This document shows positions 26,513-42,385 of a DNA stretch of 64,000 nt, piece after piece (positions within the stretch are counted from its first letter, which is position 1; each line of letters opens with the position of its first letter). The position numbers and the translations under genes were made by a program. The stretch is taken from positions 62,001 through 126,000 of the forward strand of contig QPFY01000014.1 of assembly GCA_003665825.1 (NCBI GenBank), in the 5' to 3' direction. This DNA comes from Microbotryum silenes-acaulis. Lineage: Eukaryota > Basidiomycota > Microbotryomycetes > Microbotryales > Microbotryaceae. The notes under the pieces are model-generated. The model was not told the DNA's origin, made no database searches, and was given only the letters and a program-made list of their open reading frames with translations.

Positions 26513-27855
26513 ATGGACATTGCGCTGCATTGTCAGTTGATAGCCGGTAGTACATGCGTAGCTATGCCTCGTGACGCTAACCTGCGCAGGCACTCCTTCC
26601 TCAACAGATTTTGACGAGTACGCCGGCGACGCGATCTACTCGCGCTTACACAACCCACTCGCCGGTCTTGGCAAAGAATCTCTTTCGTCGGTAGCCTTGA
26701 ACGTGACCACCTCGACAGTAACACAGTACGTGGCAAACTTGCCGGAGCTTTCGGTGCTCCCACGCGACAGTGTGCTGCGGCAGTGCATTTCCTTGTACGG
26801 CATAACCTATGTCGGTAAGTTCTCGTCGCTCCTTTCCTCCACGCGGCTTCCCGAGTGCCGACCGAAGCCTCTCCATACTTCAGGCATCCTCTTGCTCTAC
26901 TTCTCGGTAGCGACCTTCTCGTACTACTTTATTTTCGACCACCGAATGAAGCTTCACCCGCGGTGGCTCAAGAATCAAGTTTGGAAGGAGATCATGTTCT
27001 CGCTCGAGGCGTTCCCGGTGCTCGATCTTTTGACCTTACCGTGGTTCCTGGGCGACGTCCGAGGCTACTCCCAACTGTACGACTCGATCGCGGAGGGGCC
27101 ATTCGGTGCCGCTGGTGGATGGAAGCCGTGGGCTTACATGGCGTTCTCGGCTGCATTCTTCTTGTGGTTCACCGATTACTGCATCTACTGGATACATCGG
27201 TGGTTGCACATTCCCTTCCTTTACAGGCGGTTGCACAAGCCTCATCACAAGTGGATCAGTGAGTCGCAAATTCCTTGCATGTCTCTTTGTTGGTCCCAAA
27301 TCGCAACTACGAATTGATATCTGACCCCAATCGCTTCAACTTGTTCCCCCCGCAGTCCCTTCTCCTTTCGCTTCGCACGCTTTCCACCCCGTTGACGGCT
27401 ATCTACAGTCCGCGCCGTACCATATTGCGTGTTACGTGTTCCCCATCCACAAGTACATGTTCATCGGGCTCTTTACGTTCGTCAATCTGTGGTCGATCTT
27501 CATTCACGACTCCGACATGCTGTGTGGCCACCCGCTCGAACACTATATCAATGGACCCGCTCACCACACCCTGCACCATATATACTTTACGTGCAACTAC
27601 GGCCAGTACTTCACCTGGGCCGACAAAGTCGGCGGCTCATTCCGTGTCCCCGCCAAGGGTGATGACCCGCTCGATGCCGTTTTGGCGGTAATCGAGCAAA
27701 AGAAGGCTGGATTGGGTTCGAGATCGAGCAGTAAAGAGTCCTTGAGGACGACACGTCAACAAGTGCTGGATTTCTTGGCCGAGGAGACAACGAGCGAAAG
27801 CGGGTCCGAAGAAGTCGACGTCGCGACAATGTTGAGCGTGAAGAAGTTTCAGTAG
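26513..27855 (+). CDS. ERG3: Sterol C-5 desaturase
   Basis: Four exons: 26513-26531, 26590-26814, 26884-27258 and 27356-27855, 372 aa. This is a di-iron ER membrane enzyme introducing the C5-C6 double bond in ergosterol synthesis. The three histidine boxes are present: HRWLH, HKPHH and HHTLHH (in PAHHTLHHIYFTCNYG), with hydrophobic helices around LLLYFSVATFSYYFIF and FSAAFFLWFTDYCIYW. The tiny first exon (MDIALH plus one base) is supported by the phase-1 junction at 26532/26590 and gives a typical N-terminus. A Ser/Glu-rich C-terminal tail follows the desaturase domain. It shares the pathway with ERG11 about 22 kb away. Confidence 0.94.
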
Positions 27856-29611
27856 GCGTTCTTAGACGTAGAATGTACGTAGTTCCCAGAACTACTTCTA
27901 GGAGAGATAGAAGTGGCAAAACCCAGTGCTAGAATGTCTGTAGACTTCGTGTTTCTACCCTCTGTTTCGTCCTCTGCACTGTGAGAGCATGCCTAAATCC
28001 TTTCTACAGTATTATTACACTAATTCGAACAGCGATGGGGGAAAGGGCATGGTCGCCTCTTCTAGTCCTTGAATTTCTGACAATCCCCTCGGAGGTTGTT
28101 GCGAAGTTGGCATGGATTTCACTGGATTAGCAGACATTACCGACCCTTACTGCTGTATGGAAAACAGGTGGCCGACGCGAGCGAACGACGCGCGAAAGCC
28201 TTGTCACGGCAGATAAATTCGGGGAGAGCCAACTTAGGAGTTCGAGCCGAGGCTTGATTCGGCGGACGGCGTCACGGCACTCACGTCTCGCTCAACATTG
28301 ACGCCGCTGTCATCGGGTCCACACAGTATAAGCTGGGCTGAGATCTAGTGATGATTCCCTGGTTCAGACCATGGGGTGTTTGAGGAATGGCCGGGTTCGA
28401 CTGTTCATCAGGTGACCGCCGTCCGCGGTGGCCCTGGCCCGCACGCGGTAGGCGGCGAGTGGTCAACGTCACGCTACACCTAACTTTGAGTGGAGGGGTT
28501 TGAGCGTGCGCTACACCTCAGGTGCTCGCGGCGCCCACGGTGGCAATTTTGCATCGATCCCAATCAGGCGCCGATCTCACGGGCTACCTAGTTCGAGCCC
28601 AAGACACTGCAGTGCTGCCAGTGCATGCCGCTCGGGCGGTGAACCATGACATTGACTCCTAGTGGGTCTGTGTTTCTTTTGATTTTTGGCTTGCGTCCAT
28701 CATGCTCTTGTTGGCCATGGGCTAGGCAATGGCACAACTCGAACGACGGCGACCGACGACGACCAACGACTCGACCGACCACTGCAAAAGACGTGGCGAA
28801 GGCCGCCAGCGCCGGGGAGGCCGGAGCGTCCGGATTCCGAAAAGACGAGGAATATTCCGAATTGCTATGTAAACATCTACCTACCTGAGCTGTATAGAGT
28901 GCTATTGCTCACAGTAGGCAGATAGGTAGGTAGCTTATAGGGGCAGGACCTTCTGATTTGACATTACCATTGACTTTCCACATTGACCACGTCCACCATT
29001 GGGGCCGCGACTGGCGGCGCCTAAACTTGCCCACGAACGGCCGGTGCAGCGTTCCGATCGACGAGATTCGGCAAGTTTTGATGTTTGACGGGAAAACACC
29101 ACAGCCGCGTCCCGCGCGGGGACGCCGCGCTCGCAACTCCGCAAAGCGCCTAGAACCGCCATTCTTTTTGGCGGCTCGTTGAGGAACAAAGTCAAGGAGA
29201 GGATTCGAGACATTCACGGATTCCGAGGTGCCAATCCTGAACGCCAAGCAAACCGCGCGAAGCGATCGGACAACGGAGCCCCGCAAGAACGTTGTCCCTC
29301 CGCAGCCCGTAACCACGAACTCAGGCACAAACAGCAGAAGCCAATCAGCGCCAGCGCTTTGCCCCCGCACCGCTTTGAAACCTCGCTCTTACCGATGATC
29401 CGCTGTCGAATGTCGGGTGATCACCGGATCCCCTCATGCGTCGCACTATTCTCGTGCTTAGTTCTGGGTCGGGGACCGGTAGCGGTCAAACGTTCTCCAC
29501 TCTTCTTTCTGCTCACCCTTCATCGGTCCACCCTTATTTTCACGCCACTCTCTTGGTGCTTAACGTTCTCAACTTCAGCCTTTTCGATTTACCGCCAGTT
29601 CAAGACTCAAG
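27856..29611. other. Intergenic 1.75 kb between ERG3 and MFS permease
   Basis: No gene, repeat family or RNA gene recognised. Open frames are short (under about 165 codons), mutually overlapping and without splice support. The last ~150 bp before the permease ATG is pyrimidine-rich, as expected of a fungal promoter/leader. Confidence 0.5.
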
Positions 29612-31957
29612 ATGACTCAAATGGATGGCGCTTACGCCGACGAGAAGGCAGTGGTGGAGCACATCGATGAGATTGCCGAGCTCGAATCTTCTATCGATGC
29701 AACTGCCGAACGCAAGCTTGTGATGAAACTCGAGTAAGTCGACTGCTGCCTTTCTCGTCACTGTTCTCTTTTCGGTGGGCAAAATGCTGCAAAGATGAGG
29801 GCCCCTCCTTTGCGGGCGAGGTTCGCTTGCCGCAGCTCGGAGCGCGGGGCCGCTCGAAGCTCCTTCAGCGACAGACACAATGATCTAGCCGCCATCGAAG
29901 CGAGACGCTGATCACTCATTGCATCTACCATAGCCTCTGGATCTTGCCCCTAGTAACTCTCATGTTCTTGCTCAACTTCATCGGTACGTCTCCAGTAGGG
30001 TCGTTCTGGCTGTATCTCCATCCGGTTCCTGACCTCCTGCGCTTTTTCGCGGCTCTAAAAGATCGATCCGCTGTCGGGAACGCGAACGTCGCTGGACTCT
30101 CCAAGGACCTCAAACTCGTTGGATATGAATACAACATTTCACTCATGGTAAGGATTGGCTTGCTTCAACTTCTTGGGTCATCTTTCCTCGAGCTGACAGG
30201 CCCTTTTTTCTTTCGCACCTGCTTTTCCTTTCCGACTGTCTGTCGGATCGGGGATTGTGACCCCTTTCACCCGTTGCTGCATTGATCGCACGTAAAAGAT
30301 TTTCTACGTTGCTTATGTGCTGGTGGAACCTTTCTCTAACTTGGTAAGCTCGGCAGAAGGGACGAGGGATAGCGCCGCGCCGCGCGAGGACAGGGGCGCG
30401 CTAGATCTGTGCTGACGGCCCACGCATTCTTCGCCACTGGTAGGCCCTCAAAAAAGTTGGAGGCATGTGGCTTTCGGCTTTGGTCGTCATGTTCGGTGTC
30501 ATCACGATCGGCTCGGCCTTCGTCAAAAACTATCACGAGTTCTTGGCCGTCCGCGTTCTACTCGGGCTGGCCGAAGGTGGAGCTATTCCCGGCATCGCCT
30601 TTGTCCTGGGTCGCTTCTACCGTCGCCACGAGCTCGTCTTACGTATCGGTATCTTCCTTGGTAAGCTACTTTTGTATTCCCGATCAGTCGACTACTCTTG
30701 CGACCGAATGAGCGACTAATCTTGTCATCTTCCACTGACTAGCTCTCGGCCCCTCGCTGTCCGGTGCTTTTGGCGGTTTACTCGCTGGTGCTTTGATCAA
30801 GCAGACGATTGGATCTGTAAAGGGATGGCGCTGCATCTTCCTGGGTAAGTGCCACATGCTTCAAGTCCTGTCTTCGATTTTGCTGCTGACACCATTCCCT
30901 GGTGATCTACTGCGCGCGGAACAGTCGAAGGCATCATCACCACTGCTGTCGGAGCCATGAGCTTCTTCCTCATCCCCACGTCCCCTGAAACGGCCCGCTT
31001 CTTGAACGAGGCGGAGCGCGCTTTGGCTGTGAAACGCGTTGCGATCGAACAGTTAGGCGCGCAGAAGGACAAGACCAACTCCAAGTCGCTTATGCATGGC
31101 CTGAGCAACACCCTCACCTGGCTTTGCTGCCTCGGATATGGCTTCATCAACATCCAAGTTCAAGGAGCCGCACTCTTCTTGCCTACCGTCATTCGTACTC
31201 TGGGCAAATTCACCCCCGTCGAAGGTGAGTCTTGAATTCACCAGAACGGACGTCCCTTGCGGCTCCAGGCTTTCATGTGAAGCCATCGCGTTCGGCCTCG
31301 AGAAGTGCGTACTGATTGGATCCGTTCTTCCCGTGGTAATCAGTTCAACTTCGCTCTGTTCCCCCTTACGTCCTCGCCACGTTCTGGTCCATCTTCATCT
31401 CATGGCTCTGCCAGCGCACTCGCAAGCACGGCATCTGGATCGCTTTCACGTGCTGCTTCAGCACGATCGGATACATCCTCTTCTTGACCGTCCACAACAA
31501 CAAAGTGCTCTACTTTGCAACCTTCATCACGTACTCGGGTGCTGTGCCCTGTGGTCCTATCTTCCTGAGTTGGGCCGTAGCCAACGCTTCCCCCGAAACC
31601 TCTCGCGCGATCACTTCGGCTCTGGTCCCGGCGGTCGGAACGTGGGGTGAGTCCCTCACTAGGCTCTGCATGGGATCGGACTAGGTGACTAAACTTTATC
31701 TGTGTCATTGATCAGGATCAATTGTGGCGACGTGGGCCTATTTGCCCAAGTATGCACCCCGCTACAAGCCCGGAAACTCGCTCAACGTCGCGGCCGCTGT
31801 CATGCCTGCGTTGATCGCTCTTGGCATCACCGCGTACTGCAAGTGGGAGAACAAGCAGCGTGACGAGGGCAAGCGCGATCACCGGCTCGAAGGACTGACT
31901 GAGGCGGAACAGGTCGCCCTTGGCTTCAAGCATCCCGAGTTCCGCTATTTGATTTGA
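29612..31957 (+). CDS. MFS transporter, Dal5-like anion:cation symporter family
   Basis: Nine exons: 29612-29733, 29934-29983, 30062-30147, 30299-30343, 30444-30660, 30743-30844, 30925-31224, 31344-31646 and 31716-31957, 488 aa. A plasma-membrane permease of the major facilitator superfamily. TM1 has WILPLVTLMFLLNFIDRSAVGNA (shown in two exons), matching the ACS/allantoate-permease signature LNFxDRxxxGNA. GLAEGGAIPGIAFVLGRFY is the TM4-5 motif, and the loop after TM6 has PETARFLNEAERA. About twelve hydrophobic segments can be counted. Close relatives carry allantoate, nicotinate, pantothenate, biotin or other carboxylates; the substrate here is unknown. Confidence 0.92.
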
Positions 31958-32219
31958 GCGTCTTCCATTCTGGGGGGTTTCAGTTTAGGGGATTCGGCGC
32001 GCTGTCTTCTTCTGCATACTGGCAGTCGTTCTCAGGGATTCAATTGTTGCTATCGATCCATTAGTATCGAGTGCATAGTGCGTGTTTCCTGAAGTAACTA
32101 TCGGATTGTTACATAGATCAAATCATCATCGTCAAGAGCCCATCTCGGGCCCGAGTCCGGGAGCACGCTATTCTGTATCCGAACTTGCCCTGTAACTGAA
32201 CTTGCCCGCGCGTGGGTAA

Positions 32220-37255
<5,036 letters not shown>

Positions 37256-37260
37256 CCAGG

Positions 37261-39199
37261 CGTCTGCTCAGAAACAGAAGCTAGACAGCAGCGGTCACGG
37301 CTCGTGCAAGGCGACCTCGACTTGCCCTCCTGCGGCCCGACCACTGGGACACGCTCAATGACGGTAGCAGAGCTCCGGGACCCCAACAGCTACATAGGTC
37401 ATGGCGATCTGAGCCTCTCAAGCGGTGGTCAAATCAAGAGCACCCCAGCGCCAGCCCTGAGCCAATCGCGAACTCAGAACTCGGCACCAAGCACCAGCTC
37501 ATGTATGATGATGGGTCCGGACTCTCACCCTCATCACCCTCATCAAAGTTGCGCTACACGTTATTTGGGGGAGAATACCCATAACCGCAACACGTAATGC
37601 ACCCCAACCAGGTAGATGTGCAGGCTTCCGCGCGGAGAGAAGGAAGGGTAAAACTGGCAGTTGGATCATGCTCTCGTTCGGCCGCCGCATCACCCGAGCT
37701 GGCGAGCAATTGCGCAGCCGCCACTGACGAGGATTGGTCGGAGCGGATGCTGTAGCGAAGGACCTCGACTTTCACTGGACAGTGGAGAGGCGCACGCTAG
37801 TTCGTCTTGCTCTTGGCACCCATAGTACCTTGCGCAATTCTTCTCGTCCTCTAGACCCCTCTTATTCACCGAATGTTTCGTCAGGTCATGCATACATGGA
37901 CTCGCCGGTTACGGTCTCGTTGGAGTTGTTTGACATCGCGTCCAACGCGGCCAGATCAGCAGCGATCCCCGTCGCGAACCGTCCCCCGTTCGGCCGTCTT
38001 TTGTTTCCTCAAGGAGTGCTGTTTCAGCGTGACCAGCCTCCGAACACCTTTCGTGAGTACCTAGACTTTAGCTTTCACCGCTCTGACGACAAGGGCTTTC
38101 GCTCGACACCACCTACGACTTTCAGTTGTTCGCGGCTTTACTTCTATCATACGGCCATATCGGCTTTACGTCTATCATACGGCCATATTTGGCTTTACAC
38201 CTTCCACATGGCCGGATCCGTCCTTGAATGTGGTCGCTTCTCAAAGCCCGCTCTTTGGCCCCGTATTTTTCGTTTCCTACGTTTTCCACGCTTCCAGTGT
38301 CACCTGCCGAGGCCTTAGCTGGGCATTCCACACAGAAATTCTTCTTCGACATATCTACTACGGGCCCTTCTCAACGGGACACTACTTTTCCTGTTCATAT
38401 GGTTACAGATGCCTCTTCCGACTCGGAGTCGGCGAGAGCCCCTAGATCGGCTTTGGATAAGCTCTCCGCTCGCCTTTCCCTCACACTTTTACATGCGGCG
38501 TTGACCGATGTCGTTACCCCCCTCAACTTTGATCGATGGCAATCAGCCATGAAACGCCCTCGCGTACATCGTGGCAACACTTCTTTCGAGCAAGAGTCGC
38601 TTTGATCCCGACCCAAATCCGCGCGGGTTTCGGCTTCGGCCTCCATCACCTTCCCAGGGAACCATTTACTCCGAGCAACCACACTTCGGACGATGATGAC
38701 GCATATCGTGAGGCAGCGGCCAAGAAACTTCCACGTCTTCTTACGCGACGGCTGCATCGCGGGGCCTTTTGACTACGACTGCCTTCGCCTTCAAGTCGGC
38801 TCTCTCGGCTCAAATCCGCTGTCGGTGATCAAGAACGACGCGCACCCGGTCATTCGCGGAGGCGTCTCCGTAAATGTGAAACACGGGATCTCAGGATCGC
38901 CCAGAAACTGGCTTGGCTTGTGCTGGGGGGCGAGCTCTCCCTTCAACCCCCTGTTTCCCCCCCTTTCGGCGTCGCTCGCGGCGGCGCAATCTGCGCCGGT
39001 AACTTGAAGTTGGGTCGCCGGCGGTTTCTTCGCGGGGCCGTGTCGTGGAGAAAATCGCCCCCAAGCCCAAATCAAAGCCATTTATTATATATTGACTATT
39101 CATATTGATCAATAGCGGCACAAACGCCGTTCAGTCGGAGACTGCTTGTCGTATTACTTGGCCGACACGAGACGCTCGACGAGCGACAATAGCGCCTGC
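37261..39199. other. Unassigned 1.9 kb with open frames of unknown origin
   Basis: No family is recognised. On the plus strand 37734-38318 (frame containing VANRPPFGRLLFPQGVLF) and 38228-38605 (frame containing TFPVHMVTDASSDSESARAP) are open and could be exons of one gene, but no convincing splice pair joins them. A tandem repeat sits between (listed separately). It may be remnant repeat DNA; nothing confirms a functional gene. Confidence 0.35.
38133..38201. repeat. 28-bp tandem repeat (2.5 copies)
   Basis: The unit cggctttac(t/g)tctatcata plus cggccatat occurs at 38133-38160 and 38161-38188 with one difference; a partial third copy (ggctttacacc) follows. Confidence 0.85.
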
Positions 39200-40096
39200 A
39201 AAGGTCGAGATGCTCCTTCGCGCAGCGAGCGCGAGCTCTCGATCGCGGATCGACGTCATCGCTTCCAAGCCTAGCGCTTCAGCCAATGCCAGCGCGCGGT
39301 CAATCGCCAGTTTTGATCTACCCACTTGTTGCGGCAAACCTGTGCACACGATCACAATCCGTTTCACGACCATCCGATGCTGTCTATGAACCGCTTTACC
39401 CTTCAGCTGCGTCGAAGCGCTGCCGGCGTCACCGTCACTTCGTTATCGTCCTCGCGGAGTTCGAGTCGAATTTGGGGCGCCACTTCGGCTCTCGCAACGT
39501 CGTCGATCACACGGGCCGCGGACGAGCACGAAAAGATTGGAGGGGTACGTCTCACCACCATGGTGAACTGTCTAAGTCAGAACTAATTTCGCTCTCTCTT
39601 GTCGTCGCACGGTTGTAGACGCAACCGGCCGAAGTCGAGGGGCCGATTGCCAAGCGTCTTCACTTTGTCGGTGACATGCTCACCCAAGTCAAGGATGCCG
39701 CGACCAAGACGATCAAAGTGAGAGCTCTTGGCTCCGGGTCGTTCCCCATGCACTGAATACGGTAGCTGACGCTGATTCCGGTGCGTGTACTGGGTGTCTA
39801 TCGGCAGGAGACGACGGGACAAGCGACCAATGAGTCGGAAGAGTGATGGTTCGAATCGCGCGACGAGATTCGCAAAGAAATCGACAAGGGCAAGCAGCAG
39901 GGCGTGACGACGAGGGATGTGATGGACAAGAACCAGAGGAGGGACGACGTGTGAAGAACGTGCAATCAAACGCGCAGAGTAGTTGGAACTGAGGATGGCT
40001 GCTAGCGGTGATCGCATGGTTGGAGGGACCGTGATGCCCCATCGACGGCAATGGACCAAGACTTGGCGGGTGGTGGGGTTGGAACGGGTCCACGAA
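39200..40096 (+). repeat. Inverted segmental duplication, copy 2 (partner 12269-13215)
   Basis: Plus-strand counterpart of copy 1, inverted and about 26 kb away. The final ~300 bp (39800-40096) match copy 1 almost perfectly even though this stretch is mostly downstream of the stop codon, whereas exon 1 differs at many positions. The match ends sharply after GGAACGGGTCCAC at 40096. Confidence 0.85.
39377..39846 (+). CDS. Duplicated mitochondrial-presequence protein, copy 2
   Basis: Exons 39377-39544, 39619-39717 and 39808-39846, 101 aa. The N-terminus MLSMNRFTLQLRRSAAGVTV plus a Ser/Arg run is a good mitochondrial presequence. Exon 2 gives TQPAEVEGPIAKRLHFVGDM and a Lys/Ala helix; exon 3 gives ETTGQATNESEE then TGA. 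Intron 1 has a normal GT donor (GGG|GTACGT), so this copy has the better splice signals of the pair. Downstream of the TGA the frame continues for 35 codons (WFESRDEIRKEIDKGKQQG and more) to the next TGA. No family recognised. Confidence 0.5.
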
Positions 40097-40334
40097 ATAG
40101 CCCAAAAGTTGTACAGCTCAGTCAGTTCGAGTGGATGACTTTCTGTGCAAGGTCTGCTTGACCCAAGCTTTCGCTGACCATGGATGCGTCGAGGACTATA
40201 GCTGCTTGCAATGTCGTTGAGCCGCGGGACAATCGTGGACAGAAGCGTCTCGTTTACAGAAGACTTGATCCCAGTAAGAAGGAAGGCAGCCCCAAAGAGC
40301 TACAAGTACAGCTAATTCAACCTACGCACCTCTC

Positions 40335-41678
40335 TCAAGCCGTGTTCCTCCACAAGGTCTTCAGACCTGTCGCAGCGGCGAGCGTGCCAAACATGCCGAC
40401 CCAAAGGTTGTCCGGCAAGATGCCTCCAGGAATCGACCTATGCGAAGAAAGGAGCGATCCTTCATTCAGTACAGTGCTCAACATTCACTGAGCCTGCAAC
40501 AGCTCGATCCACGCGGAAGCGAGACTGACCAATGCGCCGTCAGGGGCAAGTATCCAATCTGGACCAACGTGTCCATCTTGAGCGCATGACTCTTGTTCTT
40601 GATCCTCTTGATTTCTTCCACTTCCGTACTCTTCTCGTTCGAACCACCAGCGATGCGGGACTCGCGTTGCGCGTTCACGAGCTTGCGACGCGACTGGTTT
40701 AGGAGCTGGTACTCGCGTCGGATGTGAAGCACTTGGAGGACGACGTAAGAGGCCCAGAAGCGGCATGCCCACATCGCGATACTGGAAATCAGAGCAGAGC
40801 GATTTTCAGTACCGACCTCGTCTTTTCCGCCTGTCCAGAGGGACATCGGAGGATCCTTACGACCCGAGGAACGTTCCGAGGGGGGACTTACGTGCCGATC
40901 CTTGCGGGAGGGCAATCAAACACACCCTTGCCAGCTAGGTAATCTGATGGACGGAGAGAGAGGGGACGGAATGAAGCATGAGGTCAGCTCTACAGCATCA
41001 CAACCTGCCCGATAGCGACTCCAGGCTCCGACGCCGGTGCAAGCCAGAAGGCAAAATGCGGGGCACCGCTTCGAGACTGGGTGGGGCCGGCTCGACCCTA
41101 CGGGCGCCTGCGGCGTACAGAGAACAGCGCGCAGAGAGACGACCTACAGTAGTGCTCAAGAGGATAGTAGAATAACATGGACCAGGCTTGCAATTTGTTG
41201 ATGAGCGCCAACTGGCCATCGGCGGGCCGTTTCGCGGGATCGTTCAGAGCTTGAGCCCATTGGATGATGGGGAGCAGTCCAAAGAGACGATATCTGAGGG
41301 GAAGATACGGTGGTCAGCTTCCATCTAAATTACCGTCGTAGCTGTCGTGGTTGCATGGACTAACAATGTCCTGGCATCTGAGATGACGGCTCGCAGCTTG
41401 TCCATGCGGTTGGCGAGCTCGAGTCGCGATTTGGTTGCAAGACGCTTGGAGCGCAACAGGTGCATGATCACATGGGACGAGTCTGTGAAAAATATGGTTC
41501 CAGTTAGCAGATGGGCATTGAGCGGCATTCCCTGTGGAGGCGGGGTCGGCCACTGACAAGCGTAGAGCATGAACACCTTGTCCTGGCCCGAGGTGGTGCC
41601 GATCACCCGGTTGATGTGGGCCAAGCCGGGCGAGGGCGTGTTGAATGGAGACAGTGAAAGGGATGATGGCTTGGACAT
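40335..41678 (-). CDS. PEX11: Peroxisome proliferation protein Pex11
   Basis: Six exons: complement 41678-41558, 41482-41365, 41293-41148, 40943-40892, 40781-40530 and 40437-40335, 263 aa. Pex11 is a peroxisomal membrane protein that bends and elongates membranes before fission. Matching features are LAHINRVIGTTSGQDKVFML and HLLRSKRLATKSRLELANR (the N-terminal amphipathic region), ARTLYRLFGLLPIIQWA, a hydrophobic segment AMWACRFWASYVVLQVL and a C-terminal membrane segment NLWVGMFGTLAAATGLKTLW. The third exon is reached from the unusual but phase-correct donor TT|GTTAGT at 41364. The final WRNTA tail is short and probably faces the cytosol. Confidence 0.92.
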
Positions 41679-42385
41679 GATGCTGTCTGTGTTTTGTGTG
41701 GCGCGTTGAGGACGTCTCACGGTGTAATTCGGAGCGCGGACAGAGAGAGGTTGACAGCGCGAGTGGGGCAGCAGAAGCGGCAAAAGCCCGCTTGGCGACG
41801 AGCGCTCGGCAACGCAACACTGCCGAACCCTGCCACTACCCTGCCGAACCCGAGCCGAGGGCGCGGCACTTTGCGGTGGGCATACCGCCTGCATGTTTAT
41901 GTTCGAAAGCCGAATGAATGACCGTCTTCATTTTGGCTCCAAAAAATATGGATGCGGGCGGAAAAAGCAAAATACTCCGAAAGCATAAATTAGCGGCTCC
42001 GGGTCACGTGTTTCAGTTGTAGGCATTCGCCAGCCACTGCACAAACTCGGTATGACAGTGCACAGTGCCCAACTTTTACATGCACCAGTGAGTCAAGCTG
42101 TTTGTTTTGGCGCGCGTACTGAAGAGCAGGATTTGTTCTCATGCCATGACAAGTTTGCTTAATGACTTGACAGATGAAATTTGTATACGCAAGGAACCCT
42201 TTACCGGGGCCTGCCAGATCACTGCAGAGTCCTGCCAGTGGCCAGCCATAGCCTTCCCTAGCCTGCCTTCTCCTGCCATCGCTGGCCGGGAGCGCGTCGC
42301 AACTCGCTCAGCTCCTCCCGCCCTTGCTGCTACACCCAATTCACTCCACCGCCCTATCACGCATACCAGCACTGTGACACCGGGC
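41679..42385. other. Divergent promoter region PEX11 / CLASP-like
   Basis: 707 bp between divergent starts. Contains a CACGTG palindrome near 42005 and several CCTGCCA/CTGCCGAA repeats around 41820-41860 and 42210-42280. No gene supported. Confidence 0.5.

Noticed and set aside
42005..42012. CACGTG E-box between PEX11 and the CLASP-like gene as a regulatory site
   Set aside because: A single 6-bp palindrome is expected by chance at this density; not listed as a feature of its own.
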